Translations under genes and position numbers: made by a program
In this document: piece after piece, positions 41,808-48,465 of the stretch
How positions within the stretch are numbered: the first letter of the stretch is position 1
How the letters are laid out: every line of letters starts with the position of its first letter
Source: Lishizhenia tianjinensis
GTDB taxonomy: Bacteria > Bacteroidota > Bacteroidia > Flavobacteriales_D > Crocinitomicaceae
Direction of reading: 5' to 3'
DNA: 64,000 nucleotides
Assembly: GCF_900116425.1 (NCBI RefSeq)
Contig: NZ_FPAS01000005.1
Span: 186,001 to 250,000 of the forward strand
Notes under the pieces: model-generated
The model's database searches: none
What the model was told of the DNA's origin: nothing
What the model saw: only the letters and a program-made list of their open reading frames with translations

Positions 41808-42875
41808 ATGAAAATTTTAAAACCTATATTGGCCTTCTTAACCGTGGGCCTTTTTTTTGTTGGATGTGAAAATGATAAAGCATCCAAATCTGAATACAGA
41901 CCCTTGTTTGAGGCCAAGTTTAAAAGTCCAAACAACAATGTATACTACAATGCGGGTATGCCCATACCTGTACAATTAGAATTCGATTCAACCAAAATAG
42001 AGCGTTTTACCCTTTGGTTAAACGATAGCGTTATTGCCCAAACTAACTTTGGAGGAAGAGTTTTTGAAAAAGTGGTTCAATCTAAATCGTTGGCATTCGG
42101 ATCTTACCAGTTTAGGTTAGAGGCGAAGTTGAAGGAAGGGAAATTGGTGAAGGATACGCGTAATATTCGTGTGTTGAGTAAAACGGAGCCTGAACGTTGG
42201 GAGGCTGTGGTTGAAAAAGCCATGCCACACAATACCACTTCTTATACCCAAGGATTGGAGTTTTACAAAGGTGAATTATACGAGGGAACCGGGCAATATG
42301 GGAGAAGTAAATTGCTTAAAGTTCTGAAAGAAAAAGGAAGTACTTTAAAGGAAGTAAGTTTAGACAACCAGTATTTTGGAGAGGGAATTACCATACTTGA
42401 AGATAAGATTTATCAATTGACCTGGAAGGCGAAAACTTGTTTTGTTTATGATGTAAATACCTTTGAAGAAATTAAACGCTTGGCCTACCCTACAGAAGGT
42501 TGGGGCTTGTGTAACAACGGTGAGCAAATTATTATGTCGGATGGTTCGCATAAAATTTACTTTAGAAACCCAGAAACTTTTGCGGTGGAAAGAGAAATTG
42601 AAGTCTATACCAATAGAGGTCCCGTTGGAAATTTGAACGAACTCGAATACATCAATGGGAAGATTTATGCCAATGTTTATACCTCAAACAGGTTGGTTGT
42701 AATAGATCCAAATACAGGAAATGTGGAGAGCGTGATTGATTGCGATCTTTTGGCTTTAGACCATAGAGGAAGCGGTGAGGTGTTAAATGGAATAGCCTAT
42801 AACCCCGTTTCTCAGAAGGTATATCTTACCGGAAAAGAATGGCCCGAATTACTCGAAGTTAGTTTCAAAAAATAA
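41808..42875 (+). CDS. Glutaminyl-peptide cyclotransferase lipoprotein (plant-type beta-propeller)
   Basis: A 355-residue lipoprotein (lipobox LFFVGC, Cys20). After an N-terminal beta domain comes a glutamine cyclotransferase propeller at about 135-350. Landmarks are NTTSYTQGLEFYKGELYEGTG, GEGITILEDKIYQLTWK, GWGLCNNGEQIIMSDGS and LNELEYINGKIYANVY. The enzyme converts N-terminal Gln to pyroglutamate. Its periplasmic-side lipid anchor suits modification of secreted proteins whose signal peptides are cut before Gln, of which this window has many examples. It starts directly after the LytTR gene stop. Confidence 0.92.
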   Translation: MKILKPILAFLTVGLFFVGCENDKASKSEYRPLFEAKFKSPNNNVYYNAGMPIPVQLEFDSTKIERFTLWLNDSVIAQTNFGGRVFEKVVQSKSLAFGSYQFRLEAKLKEGKLVKDTRNIRVLSKTEPERWEAVVEKAMPHNTTSYTQGLEFYKGELYEGTGQYGRSKLLKVLKEKGSTLKEVSLDNQYFGEGITILEDKIYQLTWKAKTCFVYDVNTFEEIKRLAYPTEGWGLCNNGEQIIMSDGSHKIYFRNPETFAVEREIEVYTNRGPVGNLNELEYINGKIYANVYTSNRLVVIDPNTGNVESVIDCDLLALDHRGSGEVLNGIAYNPVSQKVYLTGKEWPELLEVSFKK

Positions 42876-42881
42876 TAAAAG

Positions 42882-42913
42882 AAGTCCTCAAAATTTTGGG
42901 GACTTTTTATTTT
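42882..42913 (+). terminator. Terminator of the pheS-cyclase region
   Basis: AAGTCCTCAAAA pairs with TTTTGGGGACTT with one mismatch, and a T run follows, just after the glutaminyl cyclase stop codon. Confidence 0.8.
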
Positions 42914-42928
42914 TCAGGATATTGAAGT

Positions 42929-43252
42929 ATGAAATATTTAGGGGGAATATTAATGACTGGTTTACTACTTTTTTCTTGTAGTGATTCGGGGAGAAAAGTA
43001 GGAGGACCTTGTCAGTATGAAACTGTGGAATTTAAGGCGATTGGTTTAGGATGGGATGATAATAAACATCAAATCTTTCGTTTTAAATCAGAGCTAAATA
43101 ACCAGTGGTACGGTTTGGATAGTTTGGATATGTTAGATCATGGATTAAGCGTTGAGGATTTGCGAAAGGATGGTCAGTATAAATTAGTGATCAATGAAAT
43201 TACAGAAGGTTCTTGTGTGCCTTTTGTAATCAAGGATATAGAGCTGTTGTAA
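42929..43252 (+). CDS. Small lipoprotein of unknown function
   Basis: A 107-residue lipoprotein (lipobox LLLFSC, Cys17) with a single compact beta-rich domain (GPCQYETVEFKAIGLGWDD; YKLVINEITEGSCVPFVIK) containing two cysteines that could form a disulfide. It lies between a terminator and a convergent gene, so it is probably transcribed alone. I do not recognise the family. Confidence 0.7.
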   Translation: MKYLGGILMTGLLLFSCSDSGRKVGGPCQYETVEFKAIGLGWDDNKHQIFRFKSELNNQWYGLDSLDMLDHGLSVEDLRKDGQYKLVINEITEGSCVPFVIKDIELL

Positions 43253-43258
43253 GTGGTT

Positions 43259-43513
43259 TTAGGCTTTTTTAAGTCCCTTGAATAGTCGGCTAATTTGCTT
43301 TCTAAACAAAAACATAAGTATGATGTAAGGCACAGCCATGATGTAGAGTATACCTTGGTTGATGTTGGTTGTATTAGTAATTCCTAAGATTTCGGCATCC
43401 TTGTCAACCCCGCTAGCTTCTGCTACCAATTTACATTGAGAACATTGCGCATCACCTAAAAATACGAAGGCACCTACAAAAATTGCTGTTAAGATTACTG
43501 ACTTCCAATTCAT
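43259..43513 (-). CDS. Small exported membrane protein with CxxC
   Basis: An 84-residue protein starting MNWKSVILTAIFVG at 43513 (an ATG six codons earlier would spoil the signal). The signal sequence is cleaved before Gln (GDA/Q), a CSQC pair follows at once, and a transmembrane helix lies at about 58-76 (GILYIMAVPYIILMFLF), then a basic tail. This layout matches a family of short conserved Bacteroidota proteins with a Cys-x-x-Cys after the signal and an N-x-G-I-L-Y helix. The role is unknown; the CxxC could bind metal or heme or act in redox. Confidence 0.75.
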   Translation of the reverse strand: MNWKSVILTAIFVGAFVFLGDAQCSQCKLVAEASGVDKDAEILGITNTTNINQGILYIMAVPYIILMFLFRKQISRLFKGLKKA

Positions 43514-43600
43514 AGCACAAAAATAAGGCATATCTCTTAGAACAGTGGTGAAGGAAAGACAAAAATTCGCTTTTATTGACGGGTATCAATTTTCCACCAG

Positions 43601-43734
43601 TGGGTGAAACGGCACCCCGCAGGCCAAAAGGACTAAGAAACACTTTTTAAAAGAGCGACCCGAGAAGCTTTTGGAAAAAGATGTTGAATGTACTTTTGGG
43701 GGAGGAGTAGAGTGGAAGACACGCCCGGGTGGCC
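43601..43734 (+). ncRNA. Structured intergenic element, Flavo-1-like (copy B)
   Basis: The left block GGGTGAAACGGCACCCCGC and the right block GGAGTAGAGTGGAAGACACG-CCCG match the blocks of the elements at 3905-4040 and 62198-62262. The 90-nt insert between them has possible CCAAAAG/CTTTTGG pairings. It occupies most of the gap between divergent genes, upstream of the fbp promoter. No protein-coding frame is convincing. The family name is a guess. Confidence 0.4.
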
Positions 43735-43778
43735 AAATACATAATCAGCTCCATTTAAATTTCCGGAGTTCAAGTTCC

Positions 43779-43806
43779 TTGGACTAATTTAAAATGACGA
43801 TATTTG
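43779..43806 (+). promoter_or_regulatory. Candidate fbp promoter
   Basis: TTG at 43779-43781, 17 bp, then GATATTTG at 43799-43806, one mismatch from TAnnTTTG, ending 16 bp before the fbp ATG. Confidence 0.4.
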
Positions 43807-43822
43807 CCCAAAAAAATTTCTT

Positions 43823-44830
43823 ATGTCTAAAGTTGTTACACTGAACGAATTTATTTTGGATAGACAGGATGATTTTCCGTTTGCTACAGGAGAATTATCA
43901 CGTTTATTAAATGATATAGCCTTGGCTTCTAAAATTGTAAATAGAGATGTAAACCGTGCTGGTTTGGTTGATATTTTGGGTGCGCAAGGAAATACGAACG
44001 TACAAGGTGAGGAACAACAAAAGTTAGATGTTATTGCCGATGAAGCGTTTATTAAGGCGTTTGAAAACGGTGGAGAAGTTTGTGGTATTGCCAGTGAAGA
44101 AAACGATGATTTCGTTGCTTTTGAAAGTGAGGCGGCGATGAATGGAAAGTACGTGGTTTTGTTCGATCCTTTGGATGGTTCTTCTAACATAGATGTGAAT
44201 GTGTCTATAGGTACTATCTTTTCGATTTACAGAAGAAAATCTGCTATAGGAACGAAGGCGACTTTGGAAGATATGTTGCAAAAGGGTACGGAGCAAGTAG
44301 CTGCAGGATATGTGATTTACGGTTCTTCTACGATGTTGGTATATACAACAGGAAAAGGTGTGAATGGATTTACTTTGGATCCTTCTATCGGGGAGTTTTG
44401 TTTATCTCACCCAGATATCAAGGCACCAGAGACAGGACGTTTGTACGCCATTAATGAGGGGAATTTAAATAGATGTCACCCAGGTTTAAAAGACTACTGT
44501 GAATACGTTCGTCAGGATGATCCATCAACGGGTAGACCTTATTCTGGACGTTACATCGGTTCGTTGGTTGCGGATGTTCATAGAAACTTGATTAAAGGTG
44601 GAGTATATGTTTATCCATCGACTACAAATTCTCCGGAAGGAAAATTGAGGTTGATCTACGAATGTAATCCCTTGGCATTTATCATAGAGCAAGCGGGAGG
44701 TTTAGCTACGGATGGTAAGAACAGAATTATGGAAATCGAGCCGAAACGTTTACACCAGAGAGTAGATTACTATGCGGGTTCTAAGCAAATGGTAGAGAAG
44801 ATACACGAGTGCTTAAGAGCTGCGGAATAA
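43823..44830 (+). CDS. fbp: Class I fructose-1,6-bisphosphatase
   Basis: A 335-residue enzyme of gluconeogenesis that hydrolyses fructose-1,6-bisphosphate to fructose-6-phosphate. The metal-binding signature [15 protein letters not shown] lies near residues 112-126, and GIASEEND and [17 protein letters not shown] (substrate-binding) are present. It has full family length, is cytoplasmic, and the start at 43823 is clear. It is monocistronic, followed by a strong bidirectional terminator. Confidence 0.96.
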   Translation: MSKVVTLNEFILDRQDDFPFATGELSRLLNDIALASKIVNRDVNRAGLVDILGAQGNTNVQGEEQQKLDVIADEAFIKAFENGGEVCGIASEENDDFVAFESEAAMNGKYVVLFDPLDGSSNIDVNVSIGTIFSIYRRKSAIGTKATLEDMLQKGTEQVAAGYVIYGSSTMLVYTTGKGVNGFTLDPSIGEFCLSHPDIKAPETGRLYAINEGNLNRCHPGLKDYCEYVRQDDPSTGRPYSGRYIGSLVADVHRNLIKGGVYVYPSTTNSPEGKLRLIYECNPLAFIIEQAGGLATDGKNRIMEIEPKRLHQRVDYYAGSKQMVEKIHECLRAAE

Positions 44831-44846
44831 TAGATATTTAACAAAG

Positions 44847-44878
44847 AAAAAGGGAGGTAATAATTACCTCCCTTTTTT
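44847..44878. terminator. Bidirectional terminator after fbp
   Basis: AAAAAGGGAGGTAAT pairs with ATTACCTCCCTTTTT, with T runs on both strands between convergent genes. Confidence 0.88.
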
Positions 44879-44879
44879 A

Positions 44880-45557
44880 TTAGTCTACCTTTTTCAAGGT
44901 TAATATTACTTTGCGTTCTTCATTCATTAAATAAAGAAAGCCTTCTTTGCGTTGGTAGTGTTTTACTTGACCAAGTACTTTGTGAAAAGCATCGGCAATA
45001 GGCATTGTTTCTTGGCAGTACATTTTGGTTGCCATGGCCATTCCGAAACTAATATCTGTTGCATTTAAGTTTTCGATTTGTGCCCCGTAAGTGTTACAAG
45101 CGTCTTTACCCGAAATTCTGTTTTGCGTTACGTTGATTTCCATGGTAGGAGCCAGCGATAAATCTTTTAGCTCTCCGTAACCTGATATATTTGTGATGAC
45201 ATAGATATCGTGGATTTGTAAACGAACATCCATAGTTTTAGAAATTTCTTTCACCAAGCTGTATTTGATAGTAGAAGCATCTGCTGGTACATTTGCTGGA
45301 TCCAACACCGTTTTTTTCACTTCTAATTCATAGATATAACCCGGTTCATAGGTAAATCCTTCAATTTGATCGTAGAAGTTTGACCAGTTATTACCTAAGC
45401 TATCGCCATGTTGAATGAGTAAGCATTGCTGGGGACCAACGCCTGTGCAATCTGTTTTGAAACTATTCACCCACATGGTTTGGGTATCTGCTTTCGATTT
45501 AAATAATCCACAAGAAGTGAGTAGGCTTAGTGTGAGAACGATTTGTAATAACTTCAT
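44880..45557 (-). CDS. DUF4377 plus META (HslJ-like) domain lipoprotein
   Basis: About 225 residues from the start MKLLQIVLTLSLLTSC at 45557 (an upstream in-frame ATG adds nine polar residues that would spoil the signal). The lipid Cys is residue 16. The first domain (about 30-105) is DUF4377-like: CTGVGPQQCLLIQ, then NNWSNFYDQIEGFTYEPGY. The second domain resembles META/HslJ (PTMEINVTQNRISGKDACNTYGA and ATKMYCQETMPIADAFHKVL). The combination recurs in Bacteroidota; HslJ-type domains are linked to envelope stress, but the function is unknown. Confidence 0.8.
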   Translation of the reverse strand: MKLLQIVLTLSLLTSCGLFKSKADTQTMWVNSFKTDCTGVGPQQCLLIQHGDSLGNNWSNFYDQIEGFTYEPGYIYELEVKKTVLDPANVPADASTIKYSLVKEISKTMDVRLQIHDIYVITNISGYGELKDLSLAPTMEINVTQNRISGKDACNTYGAQIENLNATDISFGMAMATKMYCQETMPIADAFHKVLGQVKHYQRKEGFLYLMNEERKVILTLKKVD

Positions 45558-45606
45558 GTTTTCCTTTTTTACAAAGGTAAGCAATGTTTGTGCCGAATAG
45601 AAGTCT

Positions 45607-46545
45607 TTAGGGCATCTGCGCTATATTCGGTTTTGTGAAGAGATGATTCGTGAACCAGTATTGTATAAGGTCGATTACCTCTGAGTTGTTGGAACTGAAA
45701 AGGATACGGTTTTTAATGAGCTTGTGTTCGCTAGATATGTCAATCTGTGCTCTTTTGTTTTGTTCGTAGAAATTTTTTGTATTCACCTGATATTCCTCAA
45801 TGTTGTTGCTGCTCATGTTGAGTATAGGTGTGTTATGAAAACTTGTAGTTTGCAATCCTATGTCGTTGTTTTCATCTGCAAGATGTTTTTGATAAAAGTT
45901 GTGTACGGAATTTACATCTATTGAGGTAGAGCTTAAACCAGTAATGTTAATTGCAGCTTGTACAAGGTCTTTATTTTTTTGCAAGGATAGGTAGTTGATA
46001 TAGCTACCAGAGTTTATTCCTAAAAGTCCGATTTGAGAAGATTTAACTGTGGGGTAATTCTTCATATAGCCAATAAGCTTACTCAAATCTTTGGTATGTT
46101 GGGTGATTTCAAATTTTCCTTCACTACCACCTGTGCCAGCTTGGTTATAGGCAACAACCACAAAGCCTTTTGCGGCTAAGGGTGCAAGCATGTTGACAGT
46201 GGAAGCTATGTTGATTTTATTTAAGGAGTCGTTGATGTCGTGATTAACGATAATACAAGGATAATTACCTGTTTCTTTAGGTTGAACAATGGCACCGGTT
46301 AAGAACTTACCATCGCTTAAAAAAGCAAGTTTCTCAGATTTAACCTCAGTTAGGTAGGTATACTGATCTAAGTTGTGTTGTATGGTTTTGCTTATTGGTG
46401 ATGCGCTATAGTCTATAGGAAGGGTTTTGATTGAATCGTTTAAAAAGGCACCAAATTTTTGCTTGAGCTCTATAGTAGTTAACTCCACTTCTCCACAGGA
46501 GGAGAGCAGGATGATAACGAGGATTATGCAGGTAATTGGTTTCAT
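45607..46545 (-). CDS. Alpha/beta-hydrolase-fold lipoprotein, probably lacking the catalytic serine
   Basis: A 312-residue lipoprotein (lipobox LLSSC, Cys17). From about residue 78 it follows the alpha/beta hydrolase order: FLTGAIVQPKETGNYPCIIV with NHDIND after it, then GFVVVAYNQAGTGGSEG, then QIGLLGINSGSYINYL. In the last segment the nucleophile position of G-x-S-x-G is Asn178 (GINSG), and no convincing catalytic His is seen near the C-terminus. It therefore looks like a non-catalytic relative of dienelactone hydrolase or acyl-CoA thioester hydrolase-type proteins, perhaps ligand binding. The neighbouring Ser179 could still act if the elbow is shifted. It is on the same strand as the DUF4377 gene, 49 bp upstream. 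Confidence 0.7.
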   Translation of the reverse strand: MKPITCIILVIILLSSCGEVELTTIELKQKFGAFLNDSIKTLPIDYSASPISKTIQHNLDQYTYLTEVKSEKLAFLSDGKFLTGAIVQPKETGNYPCIIVNHDINDSLNKINIASTVNMLAPLAAKGFVVVAYNQAGTGGSEGKFEITQHTKDLSKLIGYMKNYPTVKSSQIGLLGINSGSYINYLSLQKNKDLVQAAINITGLSSTSIDVNSVHNFYQKHLADENNDIGLQTTSFHNTPILNMSSNNIEEYQVNTKNFYEQNKRAQIDISSEHKLIKNRILFSSNNSEVIDLIQYWFTNHLFTKPNIAQMP

Positions 46546-46683
46546 TTTCGTATGCTTTGAGTAGAAAAAACGTTTTCTAAACTTCGATAGTTGCTTGTAA
46601 TTGTTTGGTTAACAGTACAAATATGGCGATAAAAATCCAGATGAAGTACTTTGTAGCTTAGGTTTAACCCTAAATTAATATAA

Positions 46684-46714
46684 GGAAAAAGCCACCCCAT
46701 AAATGGGATGGCTT
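46684..46714 (-). terminator. recA terminator
   Basis: On the minus strand AAGCCATCCCAT pairs with ATGGGGTGGCTT around a short loop and is followed by T residues, 25 bp after the recA stop. Confidence 0.8.
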
Positions 46715-46736
46715 GCATTATTAAACGATATGCAGT

Positions 46737-47750
46737 TTACGCTTGCGTATTTTCCGCAAGAGCTTCTTTAATTTGTGCTTCTAATTCGTCCATTAATTCT
46801 GGGTTATCCCCGATGATAGTCTTTACAGCATCACGTCCTTGTCCTAAGCGCGTTTCTCCATAAGAGAACCAAGAACCCGACTTTTTAATGATACCTAAAT
46901 CTACTCCTATATCTAATATTTCTCCTACTTTAGAAATACCTCCACCATACATGATATCGAATTCTGCTTTTCTAAAAGGTGGAGCTACTTTATTCTTAAC
47001 TACTTTAACTTTTGTTCTGTTACCGATAACTTCGTCACCATCTTTAATCTGTGAAGATCTTCTGATGTCCAAACGAACCGATGCGTAGAACTTAAGTGCG
47101 TTACCTCCTGTTGTTGTTTCTGGGTTACCGAACATAACTCCAATTTTTTCTCTTAACTGGTTAATGAAAATACAACAACATCCTGCTTTGTTTATTGAAG
47201 CGGTAAGTTTTCTCAAAGCTTTAGACATCAATCTTGCTTGTAGTCCCATTTGAGAATCTCCCATTTCACCTTCGATTTCGGCCTTAGGTGTTAAGGCTGC
47301 AACTGAATCCACTACTAATAAATCGATAGCTCCAGAACGGATAAGGTTATCTGCAATTTCTAATGCTTGCTCACCATTATCTGGTTGCGAAATCAATAAG
47401 TTGTCTATATCAACACCCAATTTTGCAGCGTAGAATTGATCGAAAGCGTGCTCAGCATCTACAATAGCTGCAATTCCACCCTGTTTTTGTACTTCAGCAA
47501 TGGCGTGAATAGCCAAGGTTGTTTTACCAGAAGATTCTGGTCCGTAGATTTCTACTATTCTACCTTTAGGGAAACCGCCTACCCCGAGTGCTAAATCTAG
47601 GGTTACAGAACCCGTAGGAATTACTTCCACTTGTTCTACAACTCCGTCACCCAATTTCATAACGGTACCTTTACCAAAGGTTTTGTCTATTTTCTCCATG
47701 GTTAATTGGAGAGCTTTTAACTTGTCTGCGTTTATTTCTTTTGCTGCCAT
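46737..47750 (-). CDS. recA: Recombinase RecA
   Basis: A 337-residue RecA. Walker A is GPESSGKTT near residue 70, the Walker B strand [12 protein letters not shown], loop L1 [16 protein letters not shown], and L2 around [20 protein letters not shown]. It forms the presynaptic filament on ssDNA, drives strand exchange and triggers LexA-type cleavage. The C-terminal tail [16 protein letters not shown] is acidic, as usual. It lies 52 bp after bcp on the same strand with no terminator between, so it is probably co-transcribed with it. No clear SOS box is visible. Confidence 0.98.
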   Translation of the reverse strand: MAAKEINADKLKALQLTMEKIDKTFGKGTVMKLGDGVVEQVEVIPTGSVTLDLALGVGGFPKGRIVEIYGPESSGKTTLAIHAIAEVQKQGGIAAIVDAEHAFDQFYAAKLGVDIDNLLISQPDNGEQALEIADNLIRSGAIDLLVVDSVAALTPKAEIEGEMGDSQMGLQARLMSKALRKLTASINKAGCCCIFINQLREKIGVMFGNPETTTGGNALKFYASVRLDIRRSSQIKDGDEVIGNRTKVKVVKNKVAPPFRKAEFDIMYGGGISKVGEILDIGVDLGIIKKSGSWFSYGETRLGQGRDAVKTIIGDNPELMDELEAQIKEALAENTQA

Positions 47751-47802
47751 ATCGTTTAATTTTTAGCTAATTTAGGTTGGTTGATCGTAAACTATTTACG
47801 TT

Positions 47803-48273
47803 CTAATTTTTTTCGTTAAATGCTTCCAAAATTTCTTCCGCGTGTGCTTTAGTTTTTGGCTTTTCTATAATATGTGTAATTACACCCTCTTCATTAATTA
47901 AGAAAGTTGTTCTGTGAATACCGTCGTATTCTTTACCCATAAATTTTTTCAATCCCCAAACACCATAGTCGTTGATCATTTTCTTGTCAACATCTGCCAA
48001 TAAGGTGAAAGGTATATTGTACTTGTCAATGAACTTTTGATGTCTAGCCTCATCATCTGCACTTACACCAATTATCGCAATTCCCTCTTCTTGTAAAGCA
48101 GCATAGTTCTCTGTTAAGTTACAAGCTTGGTTGGTACAACCAGGAGTCATGTCTTTGGGGTAAAAGTAAATGGCAAGTTTCTGACCTTTAAAGTCGGCCA
48201 TGCTTATGGCTTCACCTTTTTCGTTGTTTACTGTAAAATCGGGTGCTTGGTCTCCTACTTTTAAATGTTTCAT
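47803..48273 (-). CDS. bcp: Thioredoxin-dependent thiol peroxidase (Bcp/PrxQ)
   Basis: A 156-residue atypical 2-Cys peroxiredoxin that reduces H2O2 and organic hydroperoxides using thioredoxin. Peroxidatic Cys46 and resolving Cys51 are in MTPGCTNQACNLT, the five-residue spacing of the PrxQ alpha-2 type. Other family features are VGDQAPDF at the N-terminus and IHRTTFLINEEGVI. It is the first gene of an apparent bcp-recA transcript. Confidence 0.95.
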   Translation of the reverse strand: MKHLKVGDQAPDFTVNNEKGEAISMADFKGQKLAIYFYPKDMTPGCTNQACNLTENYAALQEEGIAIIGVSADDEARHQKFIDKYNIPFTLLADVDKKMINDYGVWGLKKFMGKEYDGIHRTTFLINEEGVITHIIEKPKTKAHAEEILEAFNEKN

Positions 48274-48319
48274 TGTTTGTGTTTTTATGTCCGATCAATT
48301 AAAATGACGAATATATAGT

Positions 48320-48347
48320 CAAAAGTAATGCAAAATAATTAATCAAA
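48320..48347 (-). promoter_or_regulatory. Promoter of bcp-recA
   Basis: On the minus strand TTTG (48344-48347), 16 bp, then TACTTTTG (48320-48327). The -7 box is 47 bp upstream of the bcp start. A second partial box, TATATTCG, lies at 48308-48315. Confidence 0.5.
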
Positions 48348-48465
48348 CAAAGTTTATGTTTAAATTCGTTGTTGCCTTGCGAAGAAACTCGACAAAAAAA
48401 GGCTTCTCACCTTTTCAATCGAAAAAAAATAATCATCTTCGTTTACCACAAAGAACAAAATAAAT

